In this document: positions 1-8,548 of the stretch, piece after piece
Layout: the number at the start of each line of letters is the position of its first letter
Position numbering within the stretch: the stretch's first letter is position 1
Source: a virus
Virus record (IMG/VR): IMGVR_UViG_3300024226_000282
Span: 1 to 51,530 of that record
Length of the DNA stretch: 51,530 bases
Strand: one strand, 5' to 3'
Notes under the pieces: generated by a model
The model's input: only the letters and a program-made list of their open reading frames with translations
What the model was told of the DNA's origin: nothing
The model's database searches: none
Translations under genes and position numbers: made by a program

Positions 1-4
1 TTTT

Positions 5-526
5 ATGATAAAAAGAATAGCATTAGTAGGAGCAAGTAGTACAGGTAAGACTACTGTATATGAATTATTAAAAAATAAATTACCTAAATATGAATTCGTA
101 AACGAATCTACTAGAACTGTAGGTAGTTACGGATTTCCTATCAACGAGGAAGGTACTTGTGCTACTCAGTTAGCTATTAGTAGTTTTCATTTAGAAGCTT
201 TACTCCAACCTTATAACTTAGTACTAGATAGATGTTATATGGATGTTGTAGTTTATACTAAATTTATGAAAGGGGTAACTTCACATACGTACAGTTATAT
301 AGAAGATACTTGGAATAGGGTTAAAAATGAATATACTCATTATATTTACTTCCCTATTGAATTCGATTCAGTAGATGATGGAGTAAGGAGTATAAGTGAA
401 GAGTGGAGAAAAGAAGTAGATGATGAATTTAAAGCAGTACTAGACGGAGTACGTCAACCTTACTTAACTATAACTGGTTCTCCTATGCAAAGAGTAGAAC
501 AAATAATGAAATTTATAAATGTATAA
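5..526 (+). CDS. P-loop NTPase, AAA/NadR-like kinase family
   Basis: Small ATP-binding protein of 173 residues. A Walker A motif, GASSTGKT, lies at residues 9-16 straight after the first beta strand, and an LDR motif sits near residue 73, as in nucleotide or nucleoside kinases and the ATPase domain of NadR-like proteins. No second catalytic domain is present, so the length fits a single kinase or ATPase domain. The substrate cannot be told from the sequence; a role in nucleotide or NAD metabolism is inference. The gene overlaps the following nuclease by 8 bases, which suggests coupled translation. It begins at the window edge but has an ATG and looks complete. Confidence 0.7.
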   Translation: MIKRIALVGASSTGKTTVYELLKNKLPKYEFVNESTRTVGSYGFPINEEGTCATQLAISSFHLEALLQPYNLVLDRCYMDVVVYTKFMKGVTSHTYSYIEDTWNRVKNEYTHYIYFPIEFDSVDDGVRSISEEWRKEVDDEFKAVLDGVRQPYLTITGSPMQRVEQIMKFINV

Positions 527-884
527 ATACGGAGCTAAATTAATTAGAGTAGTCGACGGAGATACCGCAGATGTAATGATCGATTTGGGTTTTGATACTT
601 GGGTTAAAGCAAGGTTAAGATTTAAAGGGGTTGACACTTGGGAAAAGAGAACAAGAGATTTACAAGAAAAAGCTAAAGGCTTAGAAGCCTCAGCATTTAC
701 AAAAAAGTATCTAGAGATGAATGATGGTAATTTTATCATTCAGTCGTACGGGAAAGGTAAGTACGGTAGGATATTAGCTGAAATTTTCATAAAAGGAGAA
801 GAAACCTCTTTAAATAAACTACTAATCGAAAACGGCCACGCTTACATATACGAGGGTGGTAAAAAACAAACATTTAAAAATTAA
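519..884 (+). CDS. Thermonuclease (staphylococcal nuclease family)
   Basis: A 121-residue SNase-fold protein. It carries the VVDGDT strand (residues 11-16), the catalytic cluster around R34, D39 and E42 (RLRFKGVDTWE), and the second catalytic arginine in YGR (R84), matching R35, D40, E43 and R87 of staphylococcal nuclease. It should therefore be an active Ca-dependent DNA/RNA endonuclease. There is no signal peptide, so it acts inside the cell; degrading host DNA for nucleotide salvage is a plausible phage role (inference). It overlaps the kinase-like gene by 8 bases and is followed 3 bases later by queF. Confidence 0.88.
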   Translation: MYKYGAKLIRVVDGDTADVMIDLGFDTWVKARLRFKGVDTWEKRTRDLQEKAKGLEASAFTKKYLEMNDGNFIIQSYGKGKYGRILAEIFIKGEETSLNKLLIENGHAYIYEGGKKQTFKN

Positions 885-887
885 ATT

Positions 888-1799
888 ATGGCAGACGTAA
901 AAAATTATCAAGAAGTAGTAGAAATAGCATCAAAGCATTTAGGTAAAGTTGGTGGTGATGGGTATAAAGACACCTACTCACCTGAACTACTGGTCAAAGT
1001 ACCAAGGTATTTGAATAGAGAAGGATACGGGTTAACCGATAAAAGCTTCGTAGGAGTAGATACTTGGAACTGTTACGAAGTCTCAGCAATTACAACTAAA
1101 GGTCAACCTGTAGCAGGTATGCTAAAAATTGTATGCCCTTCAGACTCAGAATATCACGTAGAATCTAAATCTATTAAACTGTATTTAAATTCTTTTAATA
1201 TGACCAGACTAGGAGATTGTTCAGCAGATTGTATGGCTGTGATAGAAGCTAGGGTAAAAGAAGATTTAGACAAATTACTGGAAACAAATACAACAGTAAG
1301 TTTTTATAGTGATTTAGAGGACGGAAAAGCACTATCTTTTGAAGGTTATACAGATTTAGGTGAGATAGTAGATTTAGATCAAATAGACTTTACAGCTTTT
1401 CAATCTGATGCTTCTCAGCTACTTATAGAAGATACTTCAGATACTCCAAAAGAAATAAAATTAAGATCTAACTTATTAAGATCTAACTGTAGAGTAACGA
1501 ATCAACCAGATTGGGGTGATGTATTTATTAGAATGAATGGTAAAAATTTACCAGCAGTAGATTCGTTAGCTAAGTATATTGTATCTCATAGAACGGTAAG
1601 TCATTTTCATGAAGAAATATGTGAAATGGTATTTAAGCATTTAATGGATGCGTATAAACCAGACGATTTAATGGTATCATGTCTATACACTAGACGAGGT
1701 GGTTTAGATATTAACCCTATTAGAGCTACGCATTCAAGATTTATACCAGACTTTTTTACACACACAGATTATAGAATTGAAAAAACCTTAAGACAGTAA
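888..1799 (+). CDS. queF: QueF, NADPH-dependent preQ0 (7-cyano-7-deazaguanine) reductase, long form
   Basis: A 303-residue protein matching the long two-domain T-fold QueF, which reduces preQ0 to preQ1. The substrate motif ESKS is at residues 92-95, followed by KLYLNSFNMTR. The catalytic cysteine is C201 in SNCRVTNQPDWG, the partner aspartate is D208, and the purine-binding FHEE is at 240-243. All key residues are present. In bacteria QueF feeds queuosine synthesis in tRNA. In phages, 7-deazaguanine enzymes are known to supply modified bases for genomic DNA as protection from restriction, with preQ1 as one reported end product. No QueC, QueD, QueE, FolE or DpdA gene is visible here, so preQ0 must come from the host or from genes outside the window. 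Confidence 0.93.
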   Translation: MADVKNYQEVVEIASKHLGKVGGDGYKDTYSPELLVKVPRYLNREGYGLTDKSFVGVDTWNCYEVSAITTKGQPVAGMLKIVCPSDSEYHVESKSIKLYLNSFNMTRLGDCSADCMAVIEARVKEDLDKLLETNTTVSFYSDLEDGKALSFEGYTDLGEIVDLDQIDFTAFQSDASQLLIEDTSDTPKEIKLRSNLLRSNCRVTNQPDWGDVFIRMNGKNLPAVDSLAKYIVSHRTVSHFHEEICEMVFKHLMDAYKPDDLMVSCLYTRRGGLDINPIRATHSRFIPDFFTHTDYRIEKTLRQ

Positions 1800-1800
1800 T

Positions 1801-2061
1801 ATGGAAAATACAAAACTACAAGAAGAACTCGCTAGTTTAAAATTTAACGGAAAATCAGCACTAGATGCAACATATTCACTTTTTGATTACCTAGGACAGA
1901 AAGCAGGTCCAGAATTAGGAAGGGATGTATATAAGACAGCATTAAGAGAGAAAGAACCAGTTGGAGTAAGAGATGTAAGCAATAGAGCTTACACAGGTAA
2001 GGTAATGCTATATAGAAAAGAATTCTTAAAAGAATATTTTGATGCAAAAAGAAATAGTTGA
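1801..2061 (+). CDS. Hypothetical protein, 86 aa
   Basis: Not recognised. It is a soluble, charged, mostly helical small protein with no signal peptide or membrane segment. It begins one base after the queF stop and overlaps the next gene by 20 bases, so it belongs to the same transcription unit. Function unknown. Confidence 0.6.
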   Translation: MENTKLQEELASLKFNGKSALDATYSLFDYLGQKAGPELGRDVYKTALREKEPVGVRDVSNRAYTGKVMLYRKEFLKEYFDAKRNS

Positions 2062-2299
2062 GAATAACGAACTTATAGCAAAACGGGTACCACCTGGAGA
2101 TAAATGGGAACTAGTCATTGATAAGGAAAACCTTATTGATGGCTTAGTACCTACCCTCACACAGTATATGCGTAAAACTAAATTTAAAGGTCACTATAGA
2201 TTAGAACCTTTGAATGGCAAATTATTCGCTATAAAGACTGAAGAGGTTACTATAGAAGAACCGGAACCAGAAAAGTTTGATCTTTACGGAGAATATTAG
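2042..2299 (+). CDS. Hypothetical protein, 85 aa
   Basis: Not recognised. I chose the ATG at 2042 rather than the in-frame TTG one codon upstream. The protein is soluble with an acidic tail (EEPEPEKFD). It is the last gene of the 1-2.3 kb unit; a new promoter begins 9 bases after its stop. Confidence 0.55.
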   Translation: MQKEIVENNELIAKRVPPGDKWELVIDKENLIDGLVPTLTQYMRKTKFKGHYRLEPLNGKLFAIKTEEVTIEEPEPEKFDLYGEY

Positions 2300-2307
2300 G
2301 GAAAAAG

Positions 2308-2338
2308 TTGTTTCCTATTGTTTATTTTCTTATATTTA
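2308..2338 (+). promoter_or_regulatory. Early-type promoter, TTG-N20-TATATTTA
   Basis: TTG at 2308-2310 and TATATTTA at 2331-2338, exactly 20 bases apart. This matches the Bacteroidetes -33/-7 layout and is followed by a leader ending ATAAAGGTTATG at the 2370 gene. Confidence 0.75.
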
Positions 2339-2369
2339 GATATATTAATAGTTTAAAACAATAAAGGTT

Positions 2370-2591
2370 ATGACAGTATTACAAAGTTTAGATAGATTAG
2401 AAATATCTTACATCAAGCACATGGAAAAGTACAATGGGTATAAAGATGCTGGTTATGTGTGGTGGGATAGAATTAAAGATTGCCAGAAATGGTGTAACAA
2501 AGAAAAGACTTACGTACCTATGAGCGATACTCAGACATTGATGATAATGAGAAAATGGGTAAAAAGAGAGAAATCTTTTAACATAATATAA
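2370..2591 (+). CDS. Hypothetical protein, 73 aa
   Basis: Not recognised. A small aromatic- and lysine-rich soluble protein (YVWWDRIKDCQKW). Its start carries the recurring ATAAAGGTTATG box and its own promoter lies 30 bases upstream, so the gene is well supported although its role is unknown. Confidence 0.65.
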   Translation: MTVLQSLDRLEISYIKHMEKYNGYKDAGYVWWDRIKDCQKWCNKEKTYVPMSDTQTLMIMRKWVKREKSFNII

Positions 2592-2592
2592 T

Positions 2593-2733
2593 ATGAAACA
2601 CCCAGGATACTCAAAAGCAAAAAATGAATATGCTCAAAGAACAGAGACCTCTTTATCATCTTCAGGAAAAAAAGCATTGAAAGCAGAATTAAAAAGGTTT
2701 AATGATAGGCTAAAAAAACTTATAAAGGAATGA
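2593..2733 (+). CDS. Small basic hypothetical protein, 46 aa
   Basis: Starts with ATG one base after the previous stop and overlaps the next start by ATGA. It encodes a lysine-rich, probably helical peptide beginning MKHPGYSKAK. The tight coupling on both sides supports a real gene; no function can be assigned. Confidence 0.55.
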   Translation: MKHPGYSKAKNEYAQRTETSLSSSGKKALKAELKRFNDRLKKLIKE

Positions 2734-3275
2734 TACCAAAAAATTTCAAGTATTTAGATTCATTTGTACTCCCAAGAGAGGTAGAACAGAGCACAAGAGC
2801 TTTAACAGAACATATCACAGAAGCAAATAGGTATAAGTACTTTTTAAAATTAAAAGTCAGAAGAGATACAAAAGACCATGTCACTATGGTACCAGAAGAC
2901 TTCCCAATGCAAAGGTTAATATACCTTATTGTGTATAAAGCACCTTCCGGAACCCAACAGTTCTTTAAAGTAGGATGCTCACAGAAATGCTATCAGAGAA
3001 TAGGAAGAAACTATCTACAAGGATCTGGAGCAAATACAGGGTGGTTATCACCAGCAATGCATGAGTTCTTAAAAGAGTTTAAAGGAGAGTTTGAAATCTA
3101 TGCTAGAGCATTTGATGAAAAAATTACTCAAATGGATGATGATATAGAAGTAGATTATACTCCAAGACTAGATACCATAGAAAAAATGTATCAAGATAAA
3201 TTAAACATTAAAGACGGAAAGAAAGCTGTTCAAGAGTTTTTTACTCTGAATAATTTTTCGTATATTATTAAATAA
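2730..3275 (+). CDS. Hypothetical protein with possible GIY-YIG-like core
   Basis: A 181-residue protein. Residues about 68-100 read as two strands and an arginine helix (LIYLIVYKA, FFKVGCS, YQRIGRNYLQG), resembling the GIY-YIG/T5orf172 nuclease layout, where a tyrosine strand, a (K/Y)(V/I)G strand and a catalytic arginine follow one another. The catalytic glutamate is not obvious. The nuclease assignment is therefore tentative. It overlaps the preceding gene by ATGA and precedes the DNA polymerase. Confidence 0.45.
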   Translation: MIPKNFKYLDSFVLPREVEQSTRALTEHITEANRYKYFLKLKVRRDTKDHVTMVPEDFPMQRLIYLIVYKAPSGTQQFFKVGCSQKCYQRIGRNYLQGSGANTGWLSPAMHEFLKEFKGEFEIYARAFDEKITQMDDDIEVDYTPRLDTIEKMYQDKLNIKDGKKAVQEFFTLNNFSYIIK

Positions 3276-3290
3276 ATAAAACGGTTATAT

Positions 3291-5654
3291 ATGCAATTAG
3301 AAAAAAAGTACTATACGGTTCAAGATGAAGAGACCTTAAAATTACTTCATCAACATATCTTAGACTCAGATGTAATAGCAGTCGATACGGAGACTACCGG
3401 ACTTAACCCTCGTAAGAATAAAATTATTGGTTGGTCTGTTTCTGGTGGTGAAGGAGTAGGTTTTTACTTACCTACCTTAGTTTTTGATTATGAGAAAGAT
3501 GAACTAGTACTGCAGGAAATAAACGGTAAATCTACTGAGGTAATATCTAGAAATTTACTAAAATTACTTATAGGTAAAAAATTAGTATTCCATAATGCTT
3601 CTTTTGATGTTCAATTTATAAAGAACTATTTTGGAGTTGACTTACTACCTAGCGTTTATGTGGATACAGGGCTACTGGTACATACTGTCTACGAAGAAGG
3701 TGCATTTGGATTTGGTAACCCTTTCGGGTTAAAGTCTATTGCTATAATGAATCAAAAGGAACTAGGACTAGATGTACAAGAAGCAGCTAATAAAGAGCAG
3801 ATAGAGCTGAAAGAATCTATTAAGAGTAACGGAGGTTCTACTACTAAGGTACTATATGAAATATTTAAAGCAGACTTAGACATACTAAGTAAATACGCAT
3901 CAGCAGATACGGATTTAACTTTACGTATATGTAATCTATATTTAAAGAAGTTAAAAGAAGAAGGTTTAGAGAAGTTTTTCTTTGAAGAAGAAGTAATGCC
4001 TATCTACCGTGAAGTTACTGTTCCTATGGAAGCAGCAGGAGTTGACTTAGATATAGAGCTTATTGAAAAAGTCTATAACGAAATAGTTGAAGATCAAAAA
4101 GCTAATAAGGAAATAGTAATGAAATCTCTCCTCGATATTGCGGAAGTAAAAGAGTGGGTAGTTGCAACTGCTATGACTAACTTTCCTGTTTCTCATAAAG
4201 GTAACTGGGCTCAGAACTTAATAACTAGATACTCGATACCTTTACCTAAAAGCGAAAAGACTGGAAAGTATTCTCTTACTCAGAAGAATATAGAAGCTTT
4301 TGAACCTTCTAATGATAATGAAAGACTTGTTAAAGAGTTTTTACTAACCGGTGATGAGTCTATATTAGAAGATGTAGAAAAAGTTAGGATTTCTATGGCG
4401 ATGTGGAAAGAGTCTAATGACGGAGAGTATATTAATATTCAATCAAAAAAGCATTTAGGTGAAATCGTATTTAAGTATATGGGTATAGAACCTAAAGTAA
4501 AAGGAGCTAATACTAAATCTGGAAGAGCTAAATTTGATATGGATATGGTTAAAGAGTTAGCAAAAGAATATCCATGGGCAGAGAACTTAAGAGTGTATAA
4601 TAGGTTACTTAAAATTAAATCTACTTATGTAGATAGATTTAGAGATCGTCAAGAAGACGGAAGATACTACTTCTACTTTAAGCAGAACGGAACTGTATCT
4701 GGTCGTTATGGATCTGATGCTCAGCAACTACCTAAACCTCTAGAAGAAGGAGAAGAAGCTCCTATTATTATGAAATATGTAAACGTAGTAAGAAAGTTTC
4801 TTATTGCCGGAAATGGTAGAAAGGTTATTGATGCCGATTATGAATCTCTAGAACCTCACTGCTTTGCTTCAGTAACAGGAGATAAAGCTTTACAGGAGAT
4901 CTTTAATAAGAATTGGGATTTTTATTCTACGGTTGCTATTAAGACTGAAAAGCTAAACGAAGATACTGCCAGGTTCCCTAACGGAGTCTCAGCTGATAAA
5001 AGTGCTCCTAACTACTTAAAGAAACTAGATGCTCCAGCTCGTAACAAAGCTAAAGCCTATTCATTAGGTATTGCATACGGTATGGAAGCTTATGCTTTAA
5101 AGATGACCTTAGGAGTAGATCAGAAAACTGCTGAACGTTTAGTACAAGGTTACCTAGATGGATTTCCTCAACTTAAGGAATGGAGAGAAAATTCAAGACT
5201 GCAAGTAAAAGCTCATGGGTTCATTAAAAACTATGTTGGTAGAGTAAGACACCTACCTAAAGTTCAGAAGACTTATATTAAGTTTCAAGATAAGATGATG
5301 GATTGGAGATTTAGAAAAGAACTAGAGCGAACATACGGAAAAGACGTAGTGCTTCAAGCATATAGAGATTACCGTAATGGACTTAATAACTGTCTTAACT
5401 TTCAATTACAGTCTCTAGCAGCAGCAGTAGTAAATAGAGCAGCGTTAAAGATTAATCAGAAAGCTAAAGAATTAAATATCGATGCTATATGTCAAGCTCA
5501 AGTGCATGATCAATTGATAGTAAACGTTGATGAAAAAGACGCAGAAATGTTTGCTCCTTATGTTCAAGAGATTATGGAGAATACTACTAAACTACCTGGA
5601 GTAACTTTAAAAGCACCACCAGAGATTGCTAATAACTGGGCAGAAGGACATTAA
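3291..5654 (+). CDS. Family A DNA polymerase with 3'-5' exonuclease
   Basis: The replicative-type polymerase of this phage, 787 residues. The N-terminal DnaQ-like proofreading domain has VDTETTG (D32, E34), HNASFD and YASADTD. The polymerase domain has motif A with D516 and E521 (DADYESLE), motif B with R584, K588 and Y596 (RNKAKAYSLGIAYG), and motif C with H739-D740 (VHDQ). There is no 5' nuclease domain. Two points are unusual: the residue equal to F762 of E. coli Pol I is leucine (L592), and motif C reads HDQ where most family members have HDE. Both are seen directly. The catalytic aspartates are intact, so the enzyme should be active. Confidence 0.95.
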   Translation: MQLEKKYYTVQDEETLKLLHQHILDSDVIAVDTETTGLNPRKNKIIGWSVSGGEGVGFYLPTLVFDYEKDELVLQEINGKSTEVISRNLLKLLIGKKLVFHNASFDVQFIKNYFGVDLLPSVYVDTGLLVHTVYEEGAFGFGNPFGLKSIAIMNQKELGLDVQEAANKEQIELKESIKSNGGSTTKVLYEIFKADLDILSKYASADTDLTLRICNLYLKKLKEEGLEKFFFEEEVMPIYREVTVPMEAAGVDLDIELIEKVYNEIVEDQKANKEIVMKSLLDIAEVKEWVVATAMTNFPVSHKGNWAQNLITRYSIPLPKSEKTGKYSLTQKNIEAFEPSNDNERLVKEFLLTGDESILEDVEKVRISMAMWKESNDGEYINIQSKKHLGEIVFKYMGIEPKVKGANTKSGRAKFDMDMVKELAKEYPWAENLRVYNRLLKIKSTYVDRFRDRQEDGRYYFYFKQNGTVSGRYGSDAQQLPKPLEEGEEAPIIMKYVNVVRKFLIAGNGRKVIDADYESLEPHCFASVTGDKALQEIFNKNWDFYSTVAIKTEKLNEDTARFPNGVSADKSAPNYLKKLDAPARNKAKAYSLGIAYGMEAYALKMTLGVDQKTAERLVQGYLDGFPQLKEWRENSRLQVKAHGFIKNYVGRVRHLPKVQKTYIKFQDKMMDWRFRKELERTYGKDVVLQAYRDYRNGLNNCLNFQLQSLAAAVVNRAALKINQKAKELNIDAICQAQVHDQLIVNVDEKDAEMFAPYVQEIMENTTKLPGVTLKAPPEIANNWAEGH

Positions 5655-5669
5655 AACGAATTTAACCTA

Positions 5670-5677
5670 TATTTATA
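5670..5677 (+). promoter_or_regulatory. TATTTATA late-type motif before hsp20
   Basis: TATTTATA in the 100-base gap between the polymerase and hsp20, about 79 bases before the hsp20 ATG. It fits the motif found before the secreted block, but lacks the usual preceding C and lies farther from its gene. Low certainty. Confidence 0.35.
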
Positions 5678-5755
5678 TAAAATGAAAGATCAACTTGAGA
5701 GCGATTTTTTATTACATTAACCGACGATCTTAGGACGTCATAAACTTAAAATGAT

Positions 5756-6169
5756 ATGAGTACATTAGAATTATTAAACAACAACCCTTTTGACATACTT
5801 GTCAGAAATTTTTTACAATCCCAAGGGCATTTCCGCCCAATTGATCAATCAAAAGTCCCACATCCTGTTGATATCTTCGAAACACCTATCGGTATTGGTA
5901 TAGATATTGCTTGTACAGGAATCGATAAAGAGGATATTGATGTTCAAATACAAGGAAACATTCTTAGAGTAATATACGATAAACCAAAATCAGAGCTTGA
6001 TAGTAAGTTTTACCATAGAGGTATAGCTAAACGAGCTTTTAATTTAGGTTGGAAGATCGATAGTAAGTTCCAATTAAGTAAAGCTGATGCTTCATTTGAA
6101 AACGGACTACTTCGAATCAGTATACCTTTTAGCAAAGGTTCAGAGTTAAAGACTTTGAAAATTAAATAG
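5756..6169 (+). CDS. Hsp20 / alpha-crystallin small heat shock protein
   Basis: A 137-residue holdase chaperone that binds unfolding proteins without ATP. The alpha-crystallin domain covers about residues 38-135, with the family signatures FYHRGIAKRAFNLGW and DASFENGLLRISIPF (the A-x-x-x-x-GxL core). The N-terminal arm is short. Small heat shock proteins are known from T4-like marine phages. Here it opens a chaperone block with GroES and GroEL, suggesting that virion or polymerase folding depends on phage chaperones (inference). Confidence 0.92.
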   Translation: MSTLELLNNNPFDILVRNFLQSQGHFRPIDQSKVPHPVDIFETPIGIGIDIACTGIDKEDIDVQIQGNILRVIYDKPKSELDSKFYHRGIAKRAFNLGWKIDSKFQLSKADASFENGLLRISIPFSKGSELKTLKIK

Positions 6170-6189
6170 GTTTTTTTTCGCTCTCAAGT

Positions 6190-6219
6190 TTGATCCCTCA
6201 TTTATTTTTCTTATATTAA
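6190..6219 (+). promoter_or_regulatory. Early-type promoter before groES
   Basis: TTTG at 6189-6192 and TATATTAA at 6212-6219, spaced 19 bases rather than 20. It sits 27 bases before the groES start and probably drives both chaperonin genes. Confidence 0.65.
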
Positions 6220-6245
6220 TATAAACAATAAAAAATAAGTTATAC

Positions 6246-6554
6246 ATGGCAAAAGAATTAATACCCTTCAATGATAGAGTTATTATAAAACCTATAGAAG
6301 AAGATGAACAAATGTACGGTAATATAGTTGTACCTGATATGGGTAAGAACAAACCGGAAATGGGAGAAGTAATCTCAGTAGGACCAGGTCGTCAATCTGA
6401 ATTTGGTCAGTTTATTAGAGTAAATGCAAAAGTAGGAGATACTGTACTTATTCCAAAAATTGGATCTTTAAGAGTAGATTTTGATGGAGAGGAATACTTC
6501 ATAACACCAGACAAAGAAATTTTAGCAATAATTAAAGAATCAAACAATGAGTAA
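6246..6554 (+). CDS. groES: GroES co-chaperonin
   Basis: A 102-residue Cpn10 protein, the lid of the chaperonin cage. It starts with the canonical PFNDRVIIKPIEEDE strand, carries a mobile loop at about residues 17-33 with the hydrophobic anchor NIVVPD, and ends with the DKEILAII strand. Length and layout are those of bacterial GroES, unlike the diverged T4 gp31. It overlaps groEL by 8 bases, so the ring and its lid are translated together. Confidence 0.94.
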   Translation: MAKELIPFNDRVIIKPIEEDEQMYGNIVVPDMGKNKPEMGEVISVGPGRQSEFGQFIRVNAKVGDTVLIPKIGSLRVDFDGEEYFITPDKEILAIIKESNNE

Positions 6555-8184
6555 AAAAGTTATATTTTCAGACGAAGCAAGAGGGAAGCTAGCAAAAGGA
6601 GTAGATAAATTAGCAAATGCTGTAACAGCTACATTAGGACCTTCCGGAAGAAACGTTATTATAGAACAAGATATGGGGAATCCTATATCAACTAAAGACG
6701 GAGTAACAGTAGCTAAGTCAATCGAACTATCAAATAAGGTGCAAAATTTAGGAGCACAAATTGTTAAACAAGCTTCTATTAAGACAGCAGAGCAAGCAGG
6801 AGACGGAACAACTACATCTACACTTCTCGCACAATCTATGCTTTCAGAAGGTATAGACAAACTTAAGAAAGGTCAAAACGCAGTAGACATAAAAAGAGGT
6901 ATTGATGAAGCAACAAAAGAAGTTGTACAATATCTAAAAGAGTATTCAAAAGACATAACGGATGAAGAACAGCTAAAGCAAGTAGCTACTATCTCAGCTA
7001 ACAATGACACCGAAATAGGTGAGTTAATTTCCACTGCCATGGACAAAGTTGGCCGTGATGGGGTAGTAACAATCGAAGAGTCGCGAACAGGAGAAACATA
7101 TTTAGAAACTGTTGAAGGTATTCAATTCAGCAGAGGTTACAAGTCTCCTTACTTCGTCACAGATAATAGCTCAATGCAAGCTGTTCTTCAAGATCCGTTT
7201 ATACTTCTTACAGATAAGAAGATTAATAACATAAAAGAACTTCTTCCTATCTTAGAAGCATGTTCATCTCAAAATAAACAGCTGTTAATTATAGCAGATG
7301 AAATAGGAGGAGAGGCACTTTCTACCTTAGTAGTAAATAAGATGAGAGGTATCTTAGGAGTTGTAGCAGTTCAAGCACCTGATTTTGGAGACAGAAGAAA
7401 AGCAATATTAGAAGATATTGCAATACTAACTGGAGGAACAGTAGTATCTCATGAAAAAGGAATGAAACTTGATAAGTTTAATACTGACTGGTTAGGGAAA
7501 GCTAACAAGGTAACAGTTAGTAAAGATACTACAACAATTATCGATGCACAAGGAGAAGAAGCTGCAATAACTGATAGAGTAGAGGATATTAAGAGTTTAA
7601 TTGATAATAGTAATTCTAATTTTGAAATTGAAACTTTACAAGAGAGGTTAGCTAAGTTTATCGGCGGTGTATCTATTGTACACGTTGGTGGATTGACAGA
7701 AATAGAAATGAAAGAGAAGAAAGATAGAGTAGATGATGCACTCCACGCTACTAAAGCAGCCTTGGAAGAAGGAATTCTACCAGGTGGAGGTATCGCTCTC
7801 TTGAACTCTGCTATGATGCTTGCTGACCAAATTGGCGCCCAACCAGAAGAGTATCATCTAGGTTACGAAATTGTAATCTCAGCAATCGAAAGACCTTTCT
7901 ATAAAATACTATTAAATGCAGGATATACAGACAGCGATATAGGAGGTATAGAAGAACATATTAAAGAAGGAGGAGATGCCTGGTCAGGGTATAATCCTAG
8001 AGAAGAACAGTATGTAAATATGTTTGCTTCCGGTATTATTGATCCAACTAAAGTTACTAGGTTAGCATTAGAAAATGCAGCATCAGTTGCAGGAACGATG
8101 TTAATAACTGAAGCAGTGATTAGTAATAAAAAGGATAAAAAACAAGACCCAGCACAGGGTATTGATCCATCAATGATGATGTAA
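6547..8184 (+). CDS. groEL: GroEL chaperonin, complete
   Basis: A full-length 545-residue Cpn60. ATP-site motifs are intact: LGPSGRNV (30-37), KDGVTVAKSIEL (50-61), GDGTTT (85-90) and the hydrolysis aspartate D397 in RVDDALHATKAALEEG, followed by PGGGIALL. The C-terminus ends in SMMM and lacks the usual GGM repeat tail, which may alter the cage interior (inference). A paired GroES and complete GroEL is uncommon in phages; most carry only a co-chaperonin. It is coupled to groES upstream and overlaps the next start by one base. Confidence 0.95.
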   Translation: MSKKVIFSDEARGKLAKGVDKLANAVTATLGPSGRNVIIEQDMGNPISTKDGVTVAKSIELSNKVQNLGAQIVKQASIKTAEQAGDGTTTSTLLAQSMLSEGIDKLKKGQNAVDIKRGIDEATKEVVQYLKEYSKDITDEEQLKQVATISANNDTEIGELISTAMDKVGRDGVVTIEESRTGETYLETVEGIQFSRGYKSPYFVTDNSSMQAVLQDPFILLTDKKINNIKELLPILEACSSQNKQLLIIADEIGGEALSTLVVNKMRGILGVVAVQAPDFGDRRKAILEDIAILTGGTVVSHEKGMKLDKFNTDWLGKANKVTVSKDTTTIIDAQGEEAAITDRVEDIKSLIDNSNSNFEIETLQERLAKFIGGVSIVHVGGLTEIEMKEKKDRVDDALHATKAALEEGILPGGGIALLNSAMMLADQIGAQPEEYHLGYEIVISAIERPFYKILLNAGYTDSDIGGIEEHIKEGGDAWSGYNPREEQYVNMFASGIIDPTKVTRLALENAASVAGTMLITEAVISNKKDKKQDPAQGIDPSMMM

Positions 8185-8483
8185 TGAATGACATTATAGT
8201 TAGAGAATATACTAATGAGTATGGATTAAAAGATAAATGGACGTATAAGGGTAATACGTTGATTAGTACAGAAATGACCTACCCAAAAACTAAAATTAAA
8301 AAGAAAACTATTATGAGTAAAAAACAAGAATTATTCGAAGCAATTGAAGCAAACTTTAATGAGTTAGCAGAAAATAATGCAGGTACTACAAAAGCATCTC
8401 AACAGAGAGCTAGAAAAGCAGCAGGTGAAATTAAGAAATTAATCACCGACTATAGAAAAGCTTCTGTAGCAGAGAACAAGTAA
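8184..8483 (+). CDS. Histone H1-like / Hc1-like small basic protein
   Basis: A 99-residue protein whose last 55 residues, from the internal ATG at 8313, resemble bacterial histone H1-like proteins: a helix (ELFEAIEANFNELAEN) followed by a basic ARKAAGEIKKLITDYRK helix. Such proteins bind DNA non-specifically. The first 43 residues are unrelated, so either they form a phage extension or translation really starts at 8313; the 8184 start is favoured by its overlap with the groEL stop. A role in packaging or shielding DNA is inference. Confidence 0.6.
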   Translation: MNDIIVREYTNEYGLKDKWTYKGNTLISTEMTYPKTKIKKKTIMSKKQELFEAIEANFNELAENNAGTTKASQQRARKAAGEIKKLITDYRKASVAENK

Positions 8484-8494
8484 GATGAGGAGGC

Positions 8495-8548
8495 GGGGGA
8501 GGGGCGTTTCTCTCTCTCGTCGACGAAGTCGACACGCGCGAATTTAAA
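8495..8548 (+). repeat. GC-rich hairpin repeat, copy 1
   Basis: A GC-rich island in AT-rich DNA: GGGGCGTTTCTCTC, then a 6-bp hairpin with GAA loop (8519-8533, GTCGAC arms), then CACGCGCGAATTTAAA. GCGT and ACGC can pair around the hairpin. The same arrangement recurs at 44281 and 45691. It lies in a noncoding gap just after a stop codon and before a bidirectional terminator. Confidence 0.75.

Noticed and set aside
464-739. Minus-strand open frame across the kinase-like and nuclease genes
   Set aside because: Shadow of two well-supported plus-strand genes; composition is hydrophobic and random, with no promoter or start context.
5681-5719. 12-codon ATG frame in the gap before hsp20
   Set aside because: Too short, no start box, not coupled to hsp20.
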